A stretch of 64,000 nucleotides of DNA from Diadophis punctatus similis (lineage: Eukaryota; Chordata; Lepidosauria; Squamata; Dipsadidae), in contig JALIGW010000001.1 in assembly GCA_023053685.1 (NCBI GenBank), positions 155,347,466 through 155,411,465 on the forward strand, read 5' to 3'. Made by a program: the position numbers and the translations under genes. A model generated the notes under the pieces. The model was not told the DNA's origin. It ran no database searches and worked only from the letters and a program-made list of their open reading frames with translations. Positions 1 through 13,870 of this stretch are shown here, piece after piece (position 1 is the stretch's first letter; the number at the start of each line of letters is the position of its first letter).

Positions 1-29
1 TTGAAATGTGGATTTACAGATAGCTGTTA

Positions 30-362
30 CGTATAAGCTGGGTTAACAAAATCACAAATGAGGAGGTGATAAGACGCCTGGGAAAGCCAAGGGAAATCAT
101 CAAAGCCATTAAAAAGCAAAAGTTAGAATATTTTGGACATGTGATGCAACACCCAGAAAAATACAGCATCCTTCACTTAATTCTCCAGGATAAGTTTGAA
201 GGCAAACGAGGTGCAGGCAGAAGAGGAACAACATGGCTTAAAAACCTAAGTGACTGGTTTGGGCAAAACTCAGCAGCACTTTTTCATGCAGCTGTTGACA
301 AAAATAGGATTGCCAAAATGATCGCCAACGTCCGATGACAGATATGGCACAAGAAGAAGAAT
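30..362 (+). pseudogene. RTE-type LINE fragment, C-terminal end of the reverse transcriptase ORF
   Basis: A 90-codon open stretch at 66-338 reads IKKQKLEYFGHVMQHPEKYS, then a KRGAGRR-WLKNL-WFGQNSAALFHAAVDKNRIAKMIANVR ending and a stop. This is the typical C-terminal tail of the endonuclease-reverse transcriptase of RTE-like non-LTR retrotransposons (KLEYFGH, GKRG-GRR, WLKNL motifs). It is followed by an agaagaagaa tail at about 348-360. The 5' part is missing: upstream sequence from position 1 is not clearly coding. It is a 5'-truncated copy, or part of one cut by the window edge. Assignment to the RTE group is by motif recall; the exact family is not known. Confidence 0.6.
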
Positions 363-1175
363 ACTGACCAGGATCTTCCAATAAGCTTAGAAGAATATTT
401 TCATCTCAACTATTTCAGAAAATTTTTTTATCTGGCCTTATGCATAATCTCCAACAGGCACTGAAAACATGATTGAGTTTATCTCAACATGATTATTATT
501 CACACTATCTCTTCAGGATATTGTGGAGTATGAGAATATTAATGTGGACATTCCTAATTTGTAAAAAAGTATGAAATCCATTTGTTTTTCCAGTGTCATA
601 ATGCAATGGGATGCAAAATAGTTAATTAATCTTAAAATAGATTAATTGGACTGAATTATTTTCCATTGGATGGGTGGGTTCCTAGCTTTTGGTAACAGTT
701 CATGACAGTTTTAAAGAATTAACAAGAGTTACTATGTTTCCGAAACCAATTGTTATGGAACATGGGTTTTGCACGGGTATGTAAAAAACAGGAGAATGGA
801 TTAATTAGAAATGAGATGTTTTCCTGCAATCATTTTTAAAATAAACTGTAACATGGAACCAAATGAATACTTTGCCAATCATGCATCAAATTCTAATGAT
901 TTGGCAGCTGCAATTTATTGAATTTACTTTTCTTTTTTCCCCAGTTTTTATACTGCAATGAGTTTTTAACTGAGGGCCTCCCAGATAGTTCACCATGCTA
1001 ACTGTAAGTGCAGACCAAAATATTACAATTGGAAATGTAAATTTAAAACAAACCTTTTCCCTGTACTATGGAGAGCAGAGGGGGATAGAAATTGAATACC
1101 ACAATTTTAAAACACTGAATTCAATAACAACAACAACAACAACATTTGTGGGGGATAAAATTATAGGCAATGAAT

Positions 1176-1484
1176 CAGTGGTGGATTGCTGCCGGTTTGG
1201 ACGGGTTCTCCCATACCAGTGGCAGAAATTTGCCACCGCTTGCAGAACCGGTAGTGATGACTGACTGGCCACGCCCCCAAACTGGTCCTCCGGTCGCCAC
1301 TCCTTGAAAGTGGCTGGCAAGGAACCCTCTGCTCATACACAGAGGCTTCTGCACATGTGCAGAGGGTCATTTCCGGGTTGGGACGTACACGTGCTTGCTT
1401 CACTCGTCACTCGTGCACACATGCAAAATGCGCACTTCCAACGCAATGCGAACCGATAGGGAAGGTAAGTAGAACCGTCCCCTG
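1176..1484 (+). mobile_element. hAT MITE, family B
   Basis: Non-autonomous DNA element of 309 bp starting cagtggtgg and ending cgtcccctg. It is flanked by 8-bp target duplications caatgaat (1168-1175) and caacgaat (1485-1492), 7 of 8 matching. It is CpG-rich against AT-rich flanks. The same family recurs at 13871, 38406, 40696 and 49249. The 3' end contains aaggtaagt, a consensus 5' splice site motif. No transposase is encoded. Confidence 0.75.
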
Positions 1485-2107
1485 CAACGAATGATAGAGG
1501 CAATTCCACCTAACTGAGGGTGGTTGCAGTGTTCTTTTTGCTTGCTTATGCCTTCATGTTCATTTTCCCAGGGCATCTGAGGGTCATAAAGCCTTTGCAT
1601 TTGGAATAGACATGTGTTGCTTTAAATAATTTTAATCGAACTAAAGTATTCCAGATGTGTTGGGACTTCAGCTCTGGATCTTTGAGCCTGTAGGCCTGTG
1701 GCTGAAATCTCCCAACCTTCTAAAGGTTGTCAACCTGGAGAAAATGGATCCAACAGAAAAGACCTTGAATTATTAGAAGAAATCAGCCCCAGCTTCTTTC
1801 CACAGCTTTGGTTAACTTCTATGCTGTTATTTTTCTAAACAAGCATTTCAGGGAAAATTGAACAGCTCAATCTATCTTGAACACACGTTATTTCCACTTG
1901 CTTTTCTGCAAGATGGATTAAGCTGTGTGCTCATAGTTTAAATGGATTATGGAAAAGCTACCAGGTTGATGTTGGTTTTGTATTCCACAGCTAGATTTGT
2001 TTGTGTCAAACAGATTACAAAACTGTTTTCTGTTCCATTTTCCAAAGATCTGGATTTCTTTGGAAAAACCTTGAGAAAGTATCTGCTTCTTTAGTAGAGA
2101 TTATTTC

Positions 2108-2230
2108 ACGAAATCATAGAAGGCAAAGTTGGAAAGGATCTTGCAGATCAAATGGTGAATCCTCTGCTCCCTGAAGGAATCCACTACTCCAGCATCCTCT
2201 ACAGAAAACACTTGAATGAGATGGGGAAAA
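2108..2230 (-). mobile_element. Old CR1 LINE 3' fragment
   Basis: The text aaatcatagaaggcaaag, then ttggaaaggatcttg, resembles the inverted 3' end common to CR1 elements (tcatagag-ttggaagggac form), with heavy divergence. It lies in the 5' flank of PCSK2. Only the last roughly 120 bp can be followed. Confidence 0.4.
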
Positions 2231-3943
2231 TTACTTAGTCCCATGCATTTATGAAGCTTAGTGTAGCCCATGATTTCTTGGCTCCCTCATTCTCCTTTTT
2301 TCACTAGATTGCAGATTATGAAGTTGTCCAATATATGCATTTCTCCTGCAAGGCAGTCTTTTCTCAATTTCCTTAATAGCACATATATTTAAAAGCCAAT
2401 GAGGAATTATTTACATGGTAGTGAGAATCTACGAGGAAGCGAGCTTTTATTTGTTAGGGTTTTCTTATTTTTGGTTTTAGTATTGTTGACATAATAAATT
2501 GATCTACAGTATACAGTATACATTCTCTCCCACACATCTGCACTGACATGCTTTTTTGACAAATATATTAGATTTAACCATTTTTGCTAGACAAACCTCT
2601 AGAGTAATTTGTGCCTGCTTTTGATGACATGGTTTCTACAACTTCTAGGATCTACTTCAAAAGTTATTTCACAGGAATGGATGTTTTTAATTCAGAAAAA
2701 GAAAAATGATATCCAGCCTGCAAAATTAAGCATTCCTATGCAAAACAGAGATGAAGGACATCTGCTCTCCAAACAAAAATCCTTTTAGAGGCATCAAAAG
2801 TAGAACTCCAAGTCAAGTGATGGAAAAGAAACCAAATCTTACAGAAGGACATACTTTTTTGAGGGGGGTGGGAGTTAAAATTGGAACTATGTATGAATGA
2901 CTGTCAATTAACTGGGTCAACAATTATCAGACAAAATATTAAAAAAGACTAAAAAAAATAACTATTTTACGAGAAATATAATTGCTACATTTTAAAACAT
3001 CTCATTTCATCTTAAAAGTACATTTTCTATTTTATTCATTTGTATTTTTACAACTGGTTAAGGGTAGCTCTTTTTCATTATTGATCCAATCCCCATGAAA
3101 ACCTGGATTGTGTCCATTCCTTTCCTTCCATTGAAATTCCGATAGCAGCACTGACTCCAAACACCATGCATTGCCTCAAGCCAACCCCAGTCTCCATCTA
3201 CTAGCTTTGATTGCTGTGGCATCTTTATTTTCCTTCTTCATTTTTAAAAGTCCTTTCATCTGTCTAGAGGAGAGAAGCAAAAGGAAAATGGAACTGACAG
3301 ACATTTTGGAGCAGAAAACAGTATTATATTTGCAAGACTGGAGGTTTGCACATGAAGAAAATGTCAAGTATCATAATTTTGATGTTTTAGAGAATCAATG
3401 TTGATATGATCGTGGTGATTTAGAATGGTTCTTGAGTTCAGTTGACCTGGAATCGTCTTTCTGCCCATGGGAAACATCAGTAAGGAGGCCCAAACAATAT
3501 TTCTTTTCAGTGGAGTTTGCATCTCTTTGCAGCTGGACTTTTCAGACTGAAAGAGATTGGCAAGTGAAATCTGTTTCGCAAATTCCATTGAGTCTAGTTG
3601 GAGATGTATAATATATTGAGGCCTGATGAGCTGTATAAGGAGTACAATGCTAACTTCCCTGTTTTGCTTATCTAGAGTATTCTTGTCCAAGAGAAGTGGA
3701 GAAAAGAGAAGAAAAGTGTTAACTGCATTTAGTAATAGCAGGAAAACCTTCTGTTACAGGCTGCATATTTGGCCATTGTATATATCTGTATAAGTATGGA
3801 TGCGCTTATTTATTGGCATCTTTCCTTTGGGAGCAACAATGTACATGGAACTGCCTCTTCCAACCACTTTCCTGAGAGGTAGGCTAATTTGAGAGAGTGT
3901 GGACTTGTGCATGTAACACTTATGTGTGAGAGAGACAGAGAGT

Positions 3944-4042
3944 GGGGGGAGGGAGGGAGGGAGGGAGGGAGGGAGGGAGAGAGAGAGAGAGAGACAGAGA
4001 GACAGAGAGACAGAGAGACAGAGAGACAGAGAGAGAGAGAGA
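3944..4042. repeat. GGGA / GA / GACAGA microsatellite
   Basis: A GGGA run at about 3946-3978 passes into GA repeats and then GACAGA repeats to about 4042. ORFs reading GGREGGRE through it are repeat artefacts. It lies about 2 kb upstream of the CpG-rich PCSK2 promoter. Confidence 0.95.
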
Positions 4043-6039
4043 TTGTTCTACCTTGATATGATCAAAAGTCTGTTCCCAGGTTCAAATTATCTAACTAAAT
4101 TCCCTTGAGGGTTGCAATCTATTAAAAAGCCAATGCTGTAGCTTGAAACAACACTTCCTCATTTTTCAATTTCTGTCTATACTTGAGAAAAGATATTGAG
4201 TAGCTTGAAGACTGGGCTTGTTTTCTTCAGAAACGTTCCCACTTTGGATTGGTCTTGAATGCAGCCTTAGATGTAGCCATGATTCTTTCCCACTGAATGA
4301 ACAGGAATTAAGTTTCCAATTGTTAGATCAAGCTATCCAGCCTTAATGTGTCAATATTGTTTTTGAATTCAGTGTTGGATCTATAACTCCTTACATTCCT
4401 CCATCCATGATGCTGAAGCAGATCTGTCTGCAAGTATCTTAATGGCAATGTATTACGGTTATTTCACATAGAAAGAAACTGTAGAAAGATGTACCTTTTT
4501 ATTTAACTAAGGACAAATTATTCACACATTTGTTAGTAACTAAACTAGAAATTCCTGGTCTCATTTTTGTGTGGCTGTTTTGATACTTACCAATATTTTG
4601 ATATTTGGTAACTATCAAACCTGCCATCAGTGTGTGCATTTGGCCTTTTGGGTATTTTTAGACTGACCTTTCTCTGACATACACATGGTTGCATCCATGA
4701 ATCTTAAGCCTGATTTTTATGCTACTCAGTTGCAAATTGTTGACTAGTTAGGAAACCTGAGAGAGGAAGGATGTGCTCCTGAGCTGGTCATGTCTTTTAA
4801 TTTAGAAACCTGAAGACAGGATCTTTCAAATGATCCTGGTATTTGTAAGCTGCCATGGGAGTCATTTTGGCTAAGCAGTAAGGAGAAACAATAAATGCTT
4901 TGGATGTCTTTAAAATGTTCAAAACTGTGAAAATAAATTGGATCTGGACTCATTTCTCCATTTGGATGGCACTATTAAATTGACCCTGGGAAATAATCTA
5001 CTGAAAAGCTTGCTGTGGAATAAGCATTTTTAAAATAGATCTTTCAATGCCTATGATAAGCTACTTGGGAAAGCTCCAATCTCATGCTCCACCTCTTCAA
5101 TTGTGCATACAGAACTTAATGAGAACACGGGAGTTGAATGTCTCCGAGGACAATATTTGCCATATAGCAGACTAATTTAAGGAGTTTTCACCACGTGTGA
5201 AATATGCAGTACACAGCCTTGTCATCCAACAGAAAAGAATCACCACAGGACTTAGAGAATCTTCATTGCTTCCCATAGCAATCTCTAGCAAACTCTGACG
5301 TTCACCTAATGATAGAAATGATCCAGGGATTGCTGGACCATTCTCTTGGTCTCAATTGCAGATCTCAAGCACTCGGTAGAGTCCAACGTTACCTGAAAGT
5401 TATCTGATGGCAAGAGGAGGAGAAGCCTAGTCAGTTCTCCATCTTTCAATTCACTAATCAAATGGCTGCAGATCGTAGGCTGAGAGAGAGAAAGCAAGAC
5501 AGAAAACCTTAAGTAAGATATTCAACAGTGCATTTGTGAAAAGTCCAGACTAAGTTGCTACAAAAACAAAACAAAACAAAAAGAATAACCATAAACGCAG
5601 AATAAAGAAAAGTTAGCCAATTTTCAATCCCAAGGAATTCCCCTTCCACCCACTAGTCTGACTCAGATACCTCCTTAAATTTCCCAAATCCTTAAATTCT
5701 AGTGAGTTAGAGAGAGCATCAAAGCACCAATTGCTGTATGCATTCGAAGTACCGCTGCGATGAGTAAAAAGTAAGATGTGTTGGCTCCTTTTCAAATCCT
5801 GGTTTAACAGACCAATGAACGATTGTTTCCCCGGGTTTTTTTTTATTTATTTATTTACAAAACGCTTAAGGGGACTTTCCAATGGCAGCAATAAAGGATG
5901 AATTCAGTCATGCACTGTTTTTATTGGTAACCCTGCTGCTGCTGATCTGCGAGAGCAAACCTACCCTTTCTGAAAAGAGACGAAAGCCGCTCACAGAAGC
6001 GAATTTCAAATAAATCTAAGCGGGGCAGCTAAGAGAACA

Positions 6040-6749
6040 TGTGATTTCGAGAGTAAGGAATCCTTGGAGGGATGTGATACTGATCATGGGACCGAGGGCA
6101 CTCCCGGGGGATGTGGACGGACCGGGCGTCTCGCCTCTCATTTCAGCCTTGCCTCGAGTTCCACAAAATCAAGAGAACTCGACCTCGGATTGGAGGAACG
6201 GAGCTCTCTTCGCCTCCCTCCGGGGTTTTTTCCCTTTGCTTCGCTCCGGCTTCGAGAAAAGGAGGATTTCTCCAGGGTGCTGAATCAGTTCAGCGCGGCC
6301 AGGCTTGCCTCTGCTCCGCTCAAGCCTTTCTCTCCCCCCCCCTCTCTCCCTCCCCGCCCCAGGCAGCTGAAGAGGGCGTCCTGCTACGAGGCAGAAGGAG
6401 GATCGCACTCTCTCTTGCCTCCAAATGATTGGCAGCCCTGCGGCCTCACTTCGCTTTCTTTTCGCCGTCGCGCTGTGTTATAGATGAGGAGGAGCTGAAA
6501 AATGCAGATCTGGCATCACACGCACACACGCACACGCACCCATCGGGATAATTCCACGAGCAGCCAGCCCATCGGATTCCCCCTCTTCTCGAGGCTTGTG
6601 AGATGCTAAAGCAGAGCACCGCTTAATGTGTTGTCTGCAGCCAGCCCGCTGACCGGTCCCCTTAAGAGTATCCATATTACCCTTTGCTTAGCTTTATTCC
6701 CGTTATTGAGCCCACGAATATTGCCTTGCACTCCCTGTCCGAAAAAGCC
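6040..6749 (+). promoter_or_regulatory. PCSK2: CpG-rich promoter and 5'UTR region of PCSK2
   Basis: The roughly 700 bp before the PCSK2 start codon are much richer in G+C and CpG than the surrounding AT-rich DNA: dozens of CpGs between about 6050 and 6660, including clusters near 6105-6130, 6230-6300 and 6460-6480. A C/T-rich run with CCCGCCCC lies at 6325-6360, a plausible Sp-type site. No convincing TATA box is seen close to the ATG, which fits a CpG-island promoter. An alternating CA/CG tract (acacgcacacacgcac) sits at about 6518-6540. Transcription start sites cannot be placed from sequence alone. ORFs in this segment overlap in several frames, as expected of GC-rich DNA, and I do not call them genes. 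Confidence 0.7.
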
Positions 6750-6932
6750 ATGAAGACAGGCACTGTTCCATGTTGCAAGACAGCTGGCCTCTTTTTACTG
6801 GGGTTCCTTCGCTTTGCCTCTGCATCTCAAAAGGCCATCTATACCAATCATTTTTTCGTTGAGTTTCACAAAGCCGGAGAAGCAGAAGCCAAGCAACTTG
6901 CTGCAGAATATGGCTTTAATGGGGTCAGGAAG
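6750..6932 (+). CDS. PCSK2: PCSK2 coding exon 1 (signal peptide and N-terminal propeptide)
   Basis: First coding exon of proprotein convertase 2, the subtilisin-like serine protease that cleaves prohormones such as proinsulin, proglucagon and POMC in secretory granules. The 61 codons start at ATG 6750, which has G at -3 and A at +4. Residues 1-25 form a signal peptide: a short polar head, a hydrophobic core (LFLLGFL) and an ASA ending at residue 25, the same length I recall for mammalian PC2. The following YTNHFFVEFHKAGE and the AAEYGF stretch are the conserved start of the PC2 propeptide, which acts as chaperone and inhibitor. By recollection this exon is two codons longer than the human one: one residue near SQKAIY, and an N in GFNGVRK. 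The exon ends in phase 0 at AAG, followed by donor gtaaga. An upstream in-frame extension to 6684 starts with TTG, not ATG, and is rejected. Identification is by family knowledge; the splice site is seen directly. Confidence 0.95.
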
Positions 6933-6958
6933 GTAAGATCCCCTTTCTCCTCTCGTTC

Positions 6959-8455
<1,497 letters not shown>

Positions 8456-9720
8456 GAGAATCCATAATGCCTGCCTAACTTAAGATTTTTTAGCCAGTGT
8501 GGACTCAGTCGGATAGAAATACATTAAAAATGAAGGAAAACCCAATAACCTCTGGTTTAATTCCATGACTGTCTGATAGATTTGGCATTTCTGAAATGTT
8601 CTGTTTGAGGCAGAGGCATTGCGGCATTGCCAGAGTTCTGGGGAAGAGTACTTATGGGCAAATATATATCTAGAGCTGAAGCTTCTTTGGTAAAGAAGTT
8701 TAGTTCTTAATGCACTTTCTGCTTTCTTCCCACACTCACTCACTCTCCACTCTTTTTTTTTCCTTCTTGATTTTGAGAAATGGCTTTTTGCCAGGTCTAC
8801 TTTGTTCTTATTCTCTTCCATTACATGATCACTTCTTTTCTGCTCATCAGATGGGGAAAAAAGTAGGATCAGGGCAGAAATGTTCATGAAAAAGATACAT
8901 CGAGACCAATGAACATTTGGGTGTTAAATAAGACCCAGGTTATCCCTGGGCACATATAAAAAGGGTGTAACCTTAAAAGAATACTATTTTCCCCCATATG
9001 CCTTACTACAAGGATCTGTGTCTGAGTTCATTTCCTTCTATTGTTACTTAGTAGGAGCTTATCTAAGCATCATTTCCTCTTCATAGAAGGAATGAAACAA
9101 CACAGTTTATTTTTTATATACAACTTAGGCTGCAAATTCCACATAAAATAAGTTCTGCTAAACCTTAATTCTGAGTAGATATATGCAAGTTGAATATTAA
9201 CCAACAAGGTTAAAAACAAACCAACTACCACCACTGCCAGAACTGGCTAGCAAACTCATAATGAAGCACTGTATGGCTGATCTTAGCAACACTTTTCTTA
9301 TAACTGTTGGAATGCAATAGCAACCTTTTATAATTGCGTAAGTCTTATTGAGTTGAGGGGCTCTTATCCTTAGTTGATGAGTTCACAATCAAAGGCCTAC
9401 TGTTCCCGCACATGAGCGACAGGAAAATTAAACGCTTAGCCTATATGGAAACTATATCAATAAGTGGTGGGTTTTCCCCCCCTTCCTTCCCCCTCATTGC
9501 ATATCATATTTCAGGGAAGGAAAAACAACTACTCCATTATTTATAAGACATAGCGTTCATTTTCTATCGACTCCAGCTCTGTGCAAGATGAAATTCAAGA
9601 TGAAGCCTTTAGTTTCTCCTTTCCATTAACAGCAACTCAGATGCTCTTCCTGAGCTGCCTTGCTCCCCTGGAACATTTCCACTAAGTTCTAACAGAGATT
9701 TCCATAGTCAATGTGATCAT

Positions 9721-9759
9721 TGTAGGGGAAATCATCCTGGCAGGATGATTTCCCCTACA
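9721..9759. repeat. Short perfect palindrome (19-bp arms, 1-nt centre)
   Basis: The arm tgtaggggaaatcatcctg at 9721-9739 is followed by one g and then its exact reverse complement at 9741-9759. No target duplication is evident. No other copy of this palindrome was noticed in the window. Confidence 0.9.
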
Positions 9760-11027
9760 AGTATGAATTGAACTGAGTTATTTTGCTTTCTTTCTACTCA
9801 TCATCGCGATGGGGAGTTTGTGGTGGAGAGGCAGCAGGAGGAATCTACCGTAGGCTATTTCCAAAATTGCCTGTAATTTACTGATTCTGTTTCTCATTTT
9901 ACATTATGCTGATGTTAATGGGAATGAGCAAAGATTAGAGATGTAAGAGATACCTCAACAATAAAAATAACAAATTCCTAGGAAAAAGGAGGATGCGAGT
10001 TAAATTTTGGTTAATGATTCCTTCCAATAAAAGCTATGCTAGCTGAATAATTTGCAAATTTGATCTCAATTCCCCCCCAAAAAATTCATGCTTGTTTAGA
10101 AGTTTTTAAATGGCCTCCCATACAAGCAGCATTGGGTTGCTTCTAGCAGTGTTTGCTGTCAATGAAAGAATAATATGTGCCTACTTTTCCTTCTGCATGC
10201 TAAAAACTACAGGGAGCTAGTTTATTGTTTCTCCTGAAACTCTCCCACCCCCCTACCATGTAACTATCCATTGTTAACATGAGAGACAAATTATTTTTAA
10301 TAGTATTCACTCCTACATGGTTATTTGGGGGGTGACATCTTATTATTTTAGAATTACTCTCCCTTCTGAAAAATATATAATGCTAGCATGCACAGACTTT
10401 ACAATTCAAAACCTGTGGACCCACAGGAAAATGGTTACATAATTAATAATGCTTTTTTGTGTATGCATTATCTGTCTGGATTTCAGCTCATCTGAAAGAC
10501 TGAAGATAGATGATAGATATTTATTATAAAGGGGGTGGAATCATCACCATTAAAACAACACTGACAAACCCTTATCATGTGATGAAATTGGGGGACTCTT
10601 GCGTTTAATGAGAAAATGAAGAACACAATAACAAAAACCAACAACAAAACATGAAATAGTTGTAACACAAACCTATTCAACTCCTTTAATCTATCTCCAA
10701 ATTAATTAATATCACCTTTACGATTCCAAAGAGATGCCTTTTTCTTATAGGGAGCTGTTTCTGTAACTGCTTGTTGGACTAAATATCCAGAGCATTAACC
10801 AATTTTCAGAATGGCAAATGCTATAGTTTTCAGAGCATCAAGAACTGGACTGGAGTAGGTCTTTCTGTGACATGTCATGGGCTACTCTTGAAAATCTGGG
10901 AGGAGGTGGGCAGGGCCAGGATAAAAACCGCATTTGCTTGAATTTAATTGATTAATTAAATTAAAGTAATATATATTTAAATGTAATACAAAAAAGACAG
11001 TTAAGTAATTGGAATTAATGCAGTTGC

Positions 11028-11180
<153 letters not shown>

Positions 11181-11189
11181 TATGTAACA

Positions 11190-11271
11190 CATTTTTACTG
11201 ATAATGAAAATGAAGGGAGACTAGTATAGATCTATTTCAAGCTATTTAGCTCTCCTCAGCTAGCCATACAC
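11190..11271 (-). mobile_element. SINE 3' region, inverted copy
   Basis: The text around 11219-11271 (gactagtatagatctatttc and following) is the reverse complement of the 3' body of the tRNA-related SINE at 11434-11571 (gaaatagatctataatagtc). The inverted match continues through agggaga and cattatca. The tRNA-like head is absent; a CATA microsatellite occupies that side. Confidence 0.75.
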
Positions 11272-11330
11272 ATACATACATACATACATACATACATACA
11301 TACATACATACATACATACATACATACATA
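11269..11330. repeat. (CATA)n microsatellite
   Basis: About 15 copies of cata between the two inverted SINE copies. Confidence 0.95.
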
Positions 11331-11433
11331 AAAGGAAGCTGTGATGTTTCCTCCCATATTTGGGCACACCAGGATGATTCGACGGAAAAAAACATATATA
11401 ACCCTTTCCTGGTGAAGAGCTGATAAGGGAAGA

Positions 11434-11571
11434 GAGCCTGTGGCCTAGAGGTTAAGCTGCTGCCCTACAGGCAGGCGGCCCAGGTTCAAATCCCAGTAAG
11501 GGTATGGCTATCTGATGAGAGCTAAATAGCTTGAAATAGATCTATAATAGTCTCCCTTCATTTATCAGCAA
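11434..11571 (+). mobile_element. tRNA-derived SINE
   Basis: The head carries an A box tggcctagagg (11441-11451) and a B box ggttcaaatcc (11483-11493), the RNA polymerase III internal promoter of tRNA-related SINEs. The body, ggtatggctatctgatgaga followed by gctaaatagcttgaaatag, is shared in reverse with 11190-11271. It is not a functional tRNA: no acceptor stem pairing or CCA-proximal end is visible. Confidence 0.75.
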
Positions 11572-11575
11572 AAAA

Positions 11576-11623
11576 TCTCTCTCTCTCTCTCCCTCTCCCT
11601 CTCCCTCTCCCTCTCCCCCCCCC

Positions 11624-11678
<55 letters not shown>
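11576..11678. repeat. (CT)n(CCCTCT)n(CA)n microsatellite
   Basis: CT and CCCTCT repeats to about 11638, then about 40 bp of CA, immediately after the SINE 3' end. The SINE tail probably seeded it. Confidence 0.95.
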
Positions 11679-11680
<2 letters not shown>

Positions 11681-12500
11681 ATTTTTCCCATCTGTCACAT
11701 TCAAAATTACAACACCCAGGCAATTTTTGGTAGGAATCTGAGGAAAGTGTGAGATTACTATAGATGTGAGGCTACAATTTGTATAAACTCCACTCCCTAA
11801 AACTATACGTGAACAAGAGTTTCTACAACATGATCCAGTCTTGCTGGAATATGTGCAAGTCACAAAGGAAAAGTAGACAACCATATGCTATCCAGTCCAT
11901 TTCCCTGACTTCTTCATCTGGAGCACATTAGTGAGGCTTCACCCAGCTTCATTTCCAGATTTGCCACTGTGAATTGGGACCTTAAAAATAATAATCAGGG
12001 TTTGAAATTGTTACTGAGGCCAATGTATTCGACTTGCAAGCATCACAATAAACACATTGCTCCTTTGGACATTTTTTTCCTATTGCACAGGAAAGAAAAT
12101 GTTGCTTCCCCCCCCCACAATAACCCCCTCCCCAAACTGTGGTTCTTGGAATACATTTGTGTGACTAAATGCTACTTCGTTGATAATGGTCTATTCCTGG
12201 ATGAAACACTGTATAGTTACCTAGGGTGATTTCATACATCCACACCTTTTATACCCCAAACCTTTCTAGAGCAATTTACAAGGTTCTGTAGTTATTCTCA
12301 TGGAAACTAACCTCACAGTGTGAGAATTCCTCCACCACATGCTTTCAGTAAGGAAGGGCAAAAATCACCAGCCAGGTATTCCCCCTGTCCCTCCATTCTA
12401 ATTTTGCACAGCATTTGTCACTTTCAATAGCCAGATCTACCTGAGGGGCTTACGCACTTTAAAAAAACTGGTGAAAAGATGCTGTGGTGCCTTAATTTCA

Positions 12501-12690
12501 GTGTAACAGAATAACAGAGTAATAGAGTTGGAAGGGACCTTCTAGTCCCAACTCCCTGTACAGGCAGGAAACCAAATACTGTTTCAGACAAATGGTTATC
12601 CAATCTCTTCTTAAAAACCTCCAGTGTTTGAGCACCCACAACTTCTGGAGACAAGTCATTCCAGTGATTAATTGTTCTAACTGTCAGGAG
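12501..12690 (-). mobile_element. CR1 LINE 3' end
   Basis: On the minus strand this reads the end of the CR1 ORF (LTVRTINHWNDLSPEVV, then LEVFKKRLDNHLSETV), and then the 3'UTR with the gttggaagggacc motif and an aataacagagtaatag tail at 12506-12525. It is a 5'-truncated fragment of the same family as the copies at 20690, 28326, 43115 and 56048. Confidence 0.9.
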
Positions 12691-12993
12691 TGAGGAGGAT
12701 CCCAAGAGATCAGGTGAACCAAGAGTTCTTGCCAGTGGAAAACCAGCTCCCACCAAGATCTTTAGCAACAGAGGGCATTCACAATGATTCCTCTGGAACA
12801 AGGGCTGTCTTGAAAATGAATAATAGACTCCATTATTCAATAGTGACATTGCATGCAACCATATTGACACAGAATCGATCACAAGTCGTTCAAATGTGAA
12901 GGGTCTTGAGCCGGTCAGTAAATTCCACTGCCAATCAAAGCATTTGTGAACTTCTCCATTTTTCCTGGCATGAAAAACAACAACAACAACAGA

Positions 12994-13072
12994 GATGACT
13001 GCTAGATGGCACCAAAGAATTTGTGTTTTCTGTATCGTTTTGCTATCATTTAGTGGTCATCTGGATTTCTGT
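12994..13072. mobile_element. Possible short MITE related to 35994-36063
   Basis: The segment ends in tagtggtcatctggatttct. The same end, with one difference, occurs at about 36048-36067, and both begin with a roughly inverted form (gatgactgctagatggc and ggtgaccactaagtggc). Terminal inverted repeats are plausible, but no clear target duplication was found. Confidence 0.4.
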
Positions 13073-13870
13073 AGCCCTAATTTTACTGTTTATAGACATC
13101 AAATCAAGACAGGTTAAGCCAGCAATTCTTAAATTCTTCAATATGGCAATAATTTGAGAATGATCAAAGAATGTGTAACACACACATCTGCCCTTTCGAT
13201 GAATAAAACTAATGGGCGTAGGGTTGAGCAATATTGAAATATACCACTTTTTATAAATACAGTTTAACCTATGCAAGACAAAAGTCTTCAGCGTTTGCAC
13301 TGCAGCACTGTCCCCTGCAAGCTTGTGCAAGTATAATAAGAAGCCAACCCTGCAAGTTTGGAGTTTAAATATTCCAAATGGACCTACCAACTGTCAAAAG
13401 TTGGGAAGCAATTCTACTAAATTTTCTTTTGTGCACCTGAAAAATGCACCTGACAAACCTCTTTCTTTCTTCCTTCCTCCCTCCCTTCTTCCCTGCCTGT
13501 GGTTTTTTTTTTTTTAATTCTTGCAGGTATGTCTGATGCTGGGAAAATGTTTTGGCTGCTTAATGTCAAAAGGGATGAGATATAAAACATCTGAGAAAAA
13601 TGAATCTTATTCACACACAACCACACACAAAACCACAAAGGCAATATAATAAGAAATAATTATTTAGCATGATTCACTCAGTTCTAATTAAAAAAAACCG
13701 GAGAGGGAATACTTGCGAACATTTTAGCTGCAAAATAATTTTGTGCTAATTGCTAAAAGAATCTCAGTTGTTAAAACAGATTGCAATGTGCTGAGATGCT
13801 TGCCTTCTTCCAACATATAAGCTACCTGTGTTATATGTTTGGATATGCATTTTTAGATATGCTAAATCAC

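Larger units (their letters stand above)
1493..6039. other. 5' flank of PCSK2 without recognised genes
   Basis: Apart from the old CR1 piece and the microsatellite listed separately, this 4.5 kb is AT-rich, single-copy-looking DNA with only short random ORFs. A stretch with A-rich pentamers (aaaacaaaacaaaac) lies near 5560-5582 and a TTTA run near 5843-5858. No conserved coding segment was seen. Confidence 0.6.

Noticed and set aside
11434..11500. tRNA-like A and B boxes as a tRNA gene
   Set aside because: The boxes belong to a SINE head continuing into a SINE body. There is no acceptor-stem pairing and no mature tRNA length.
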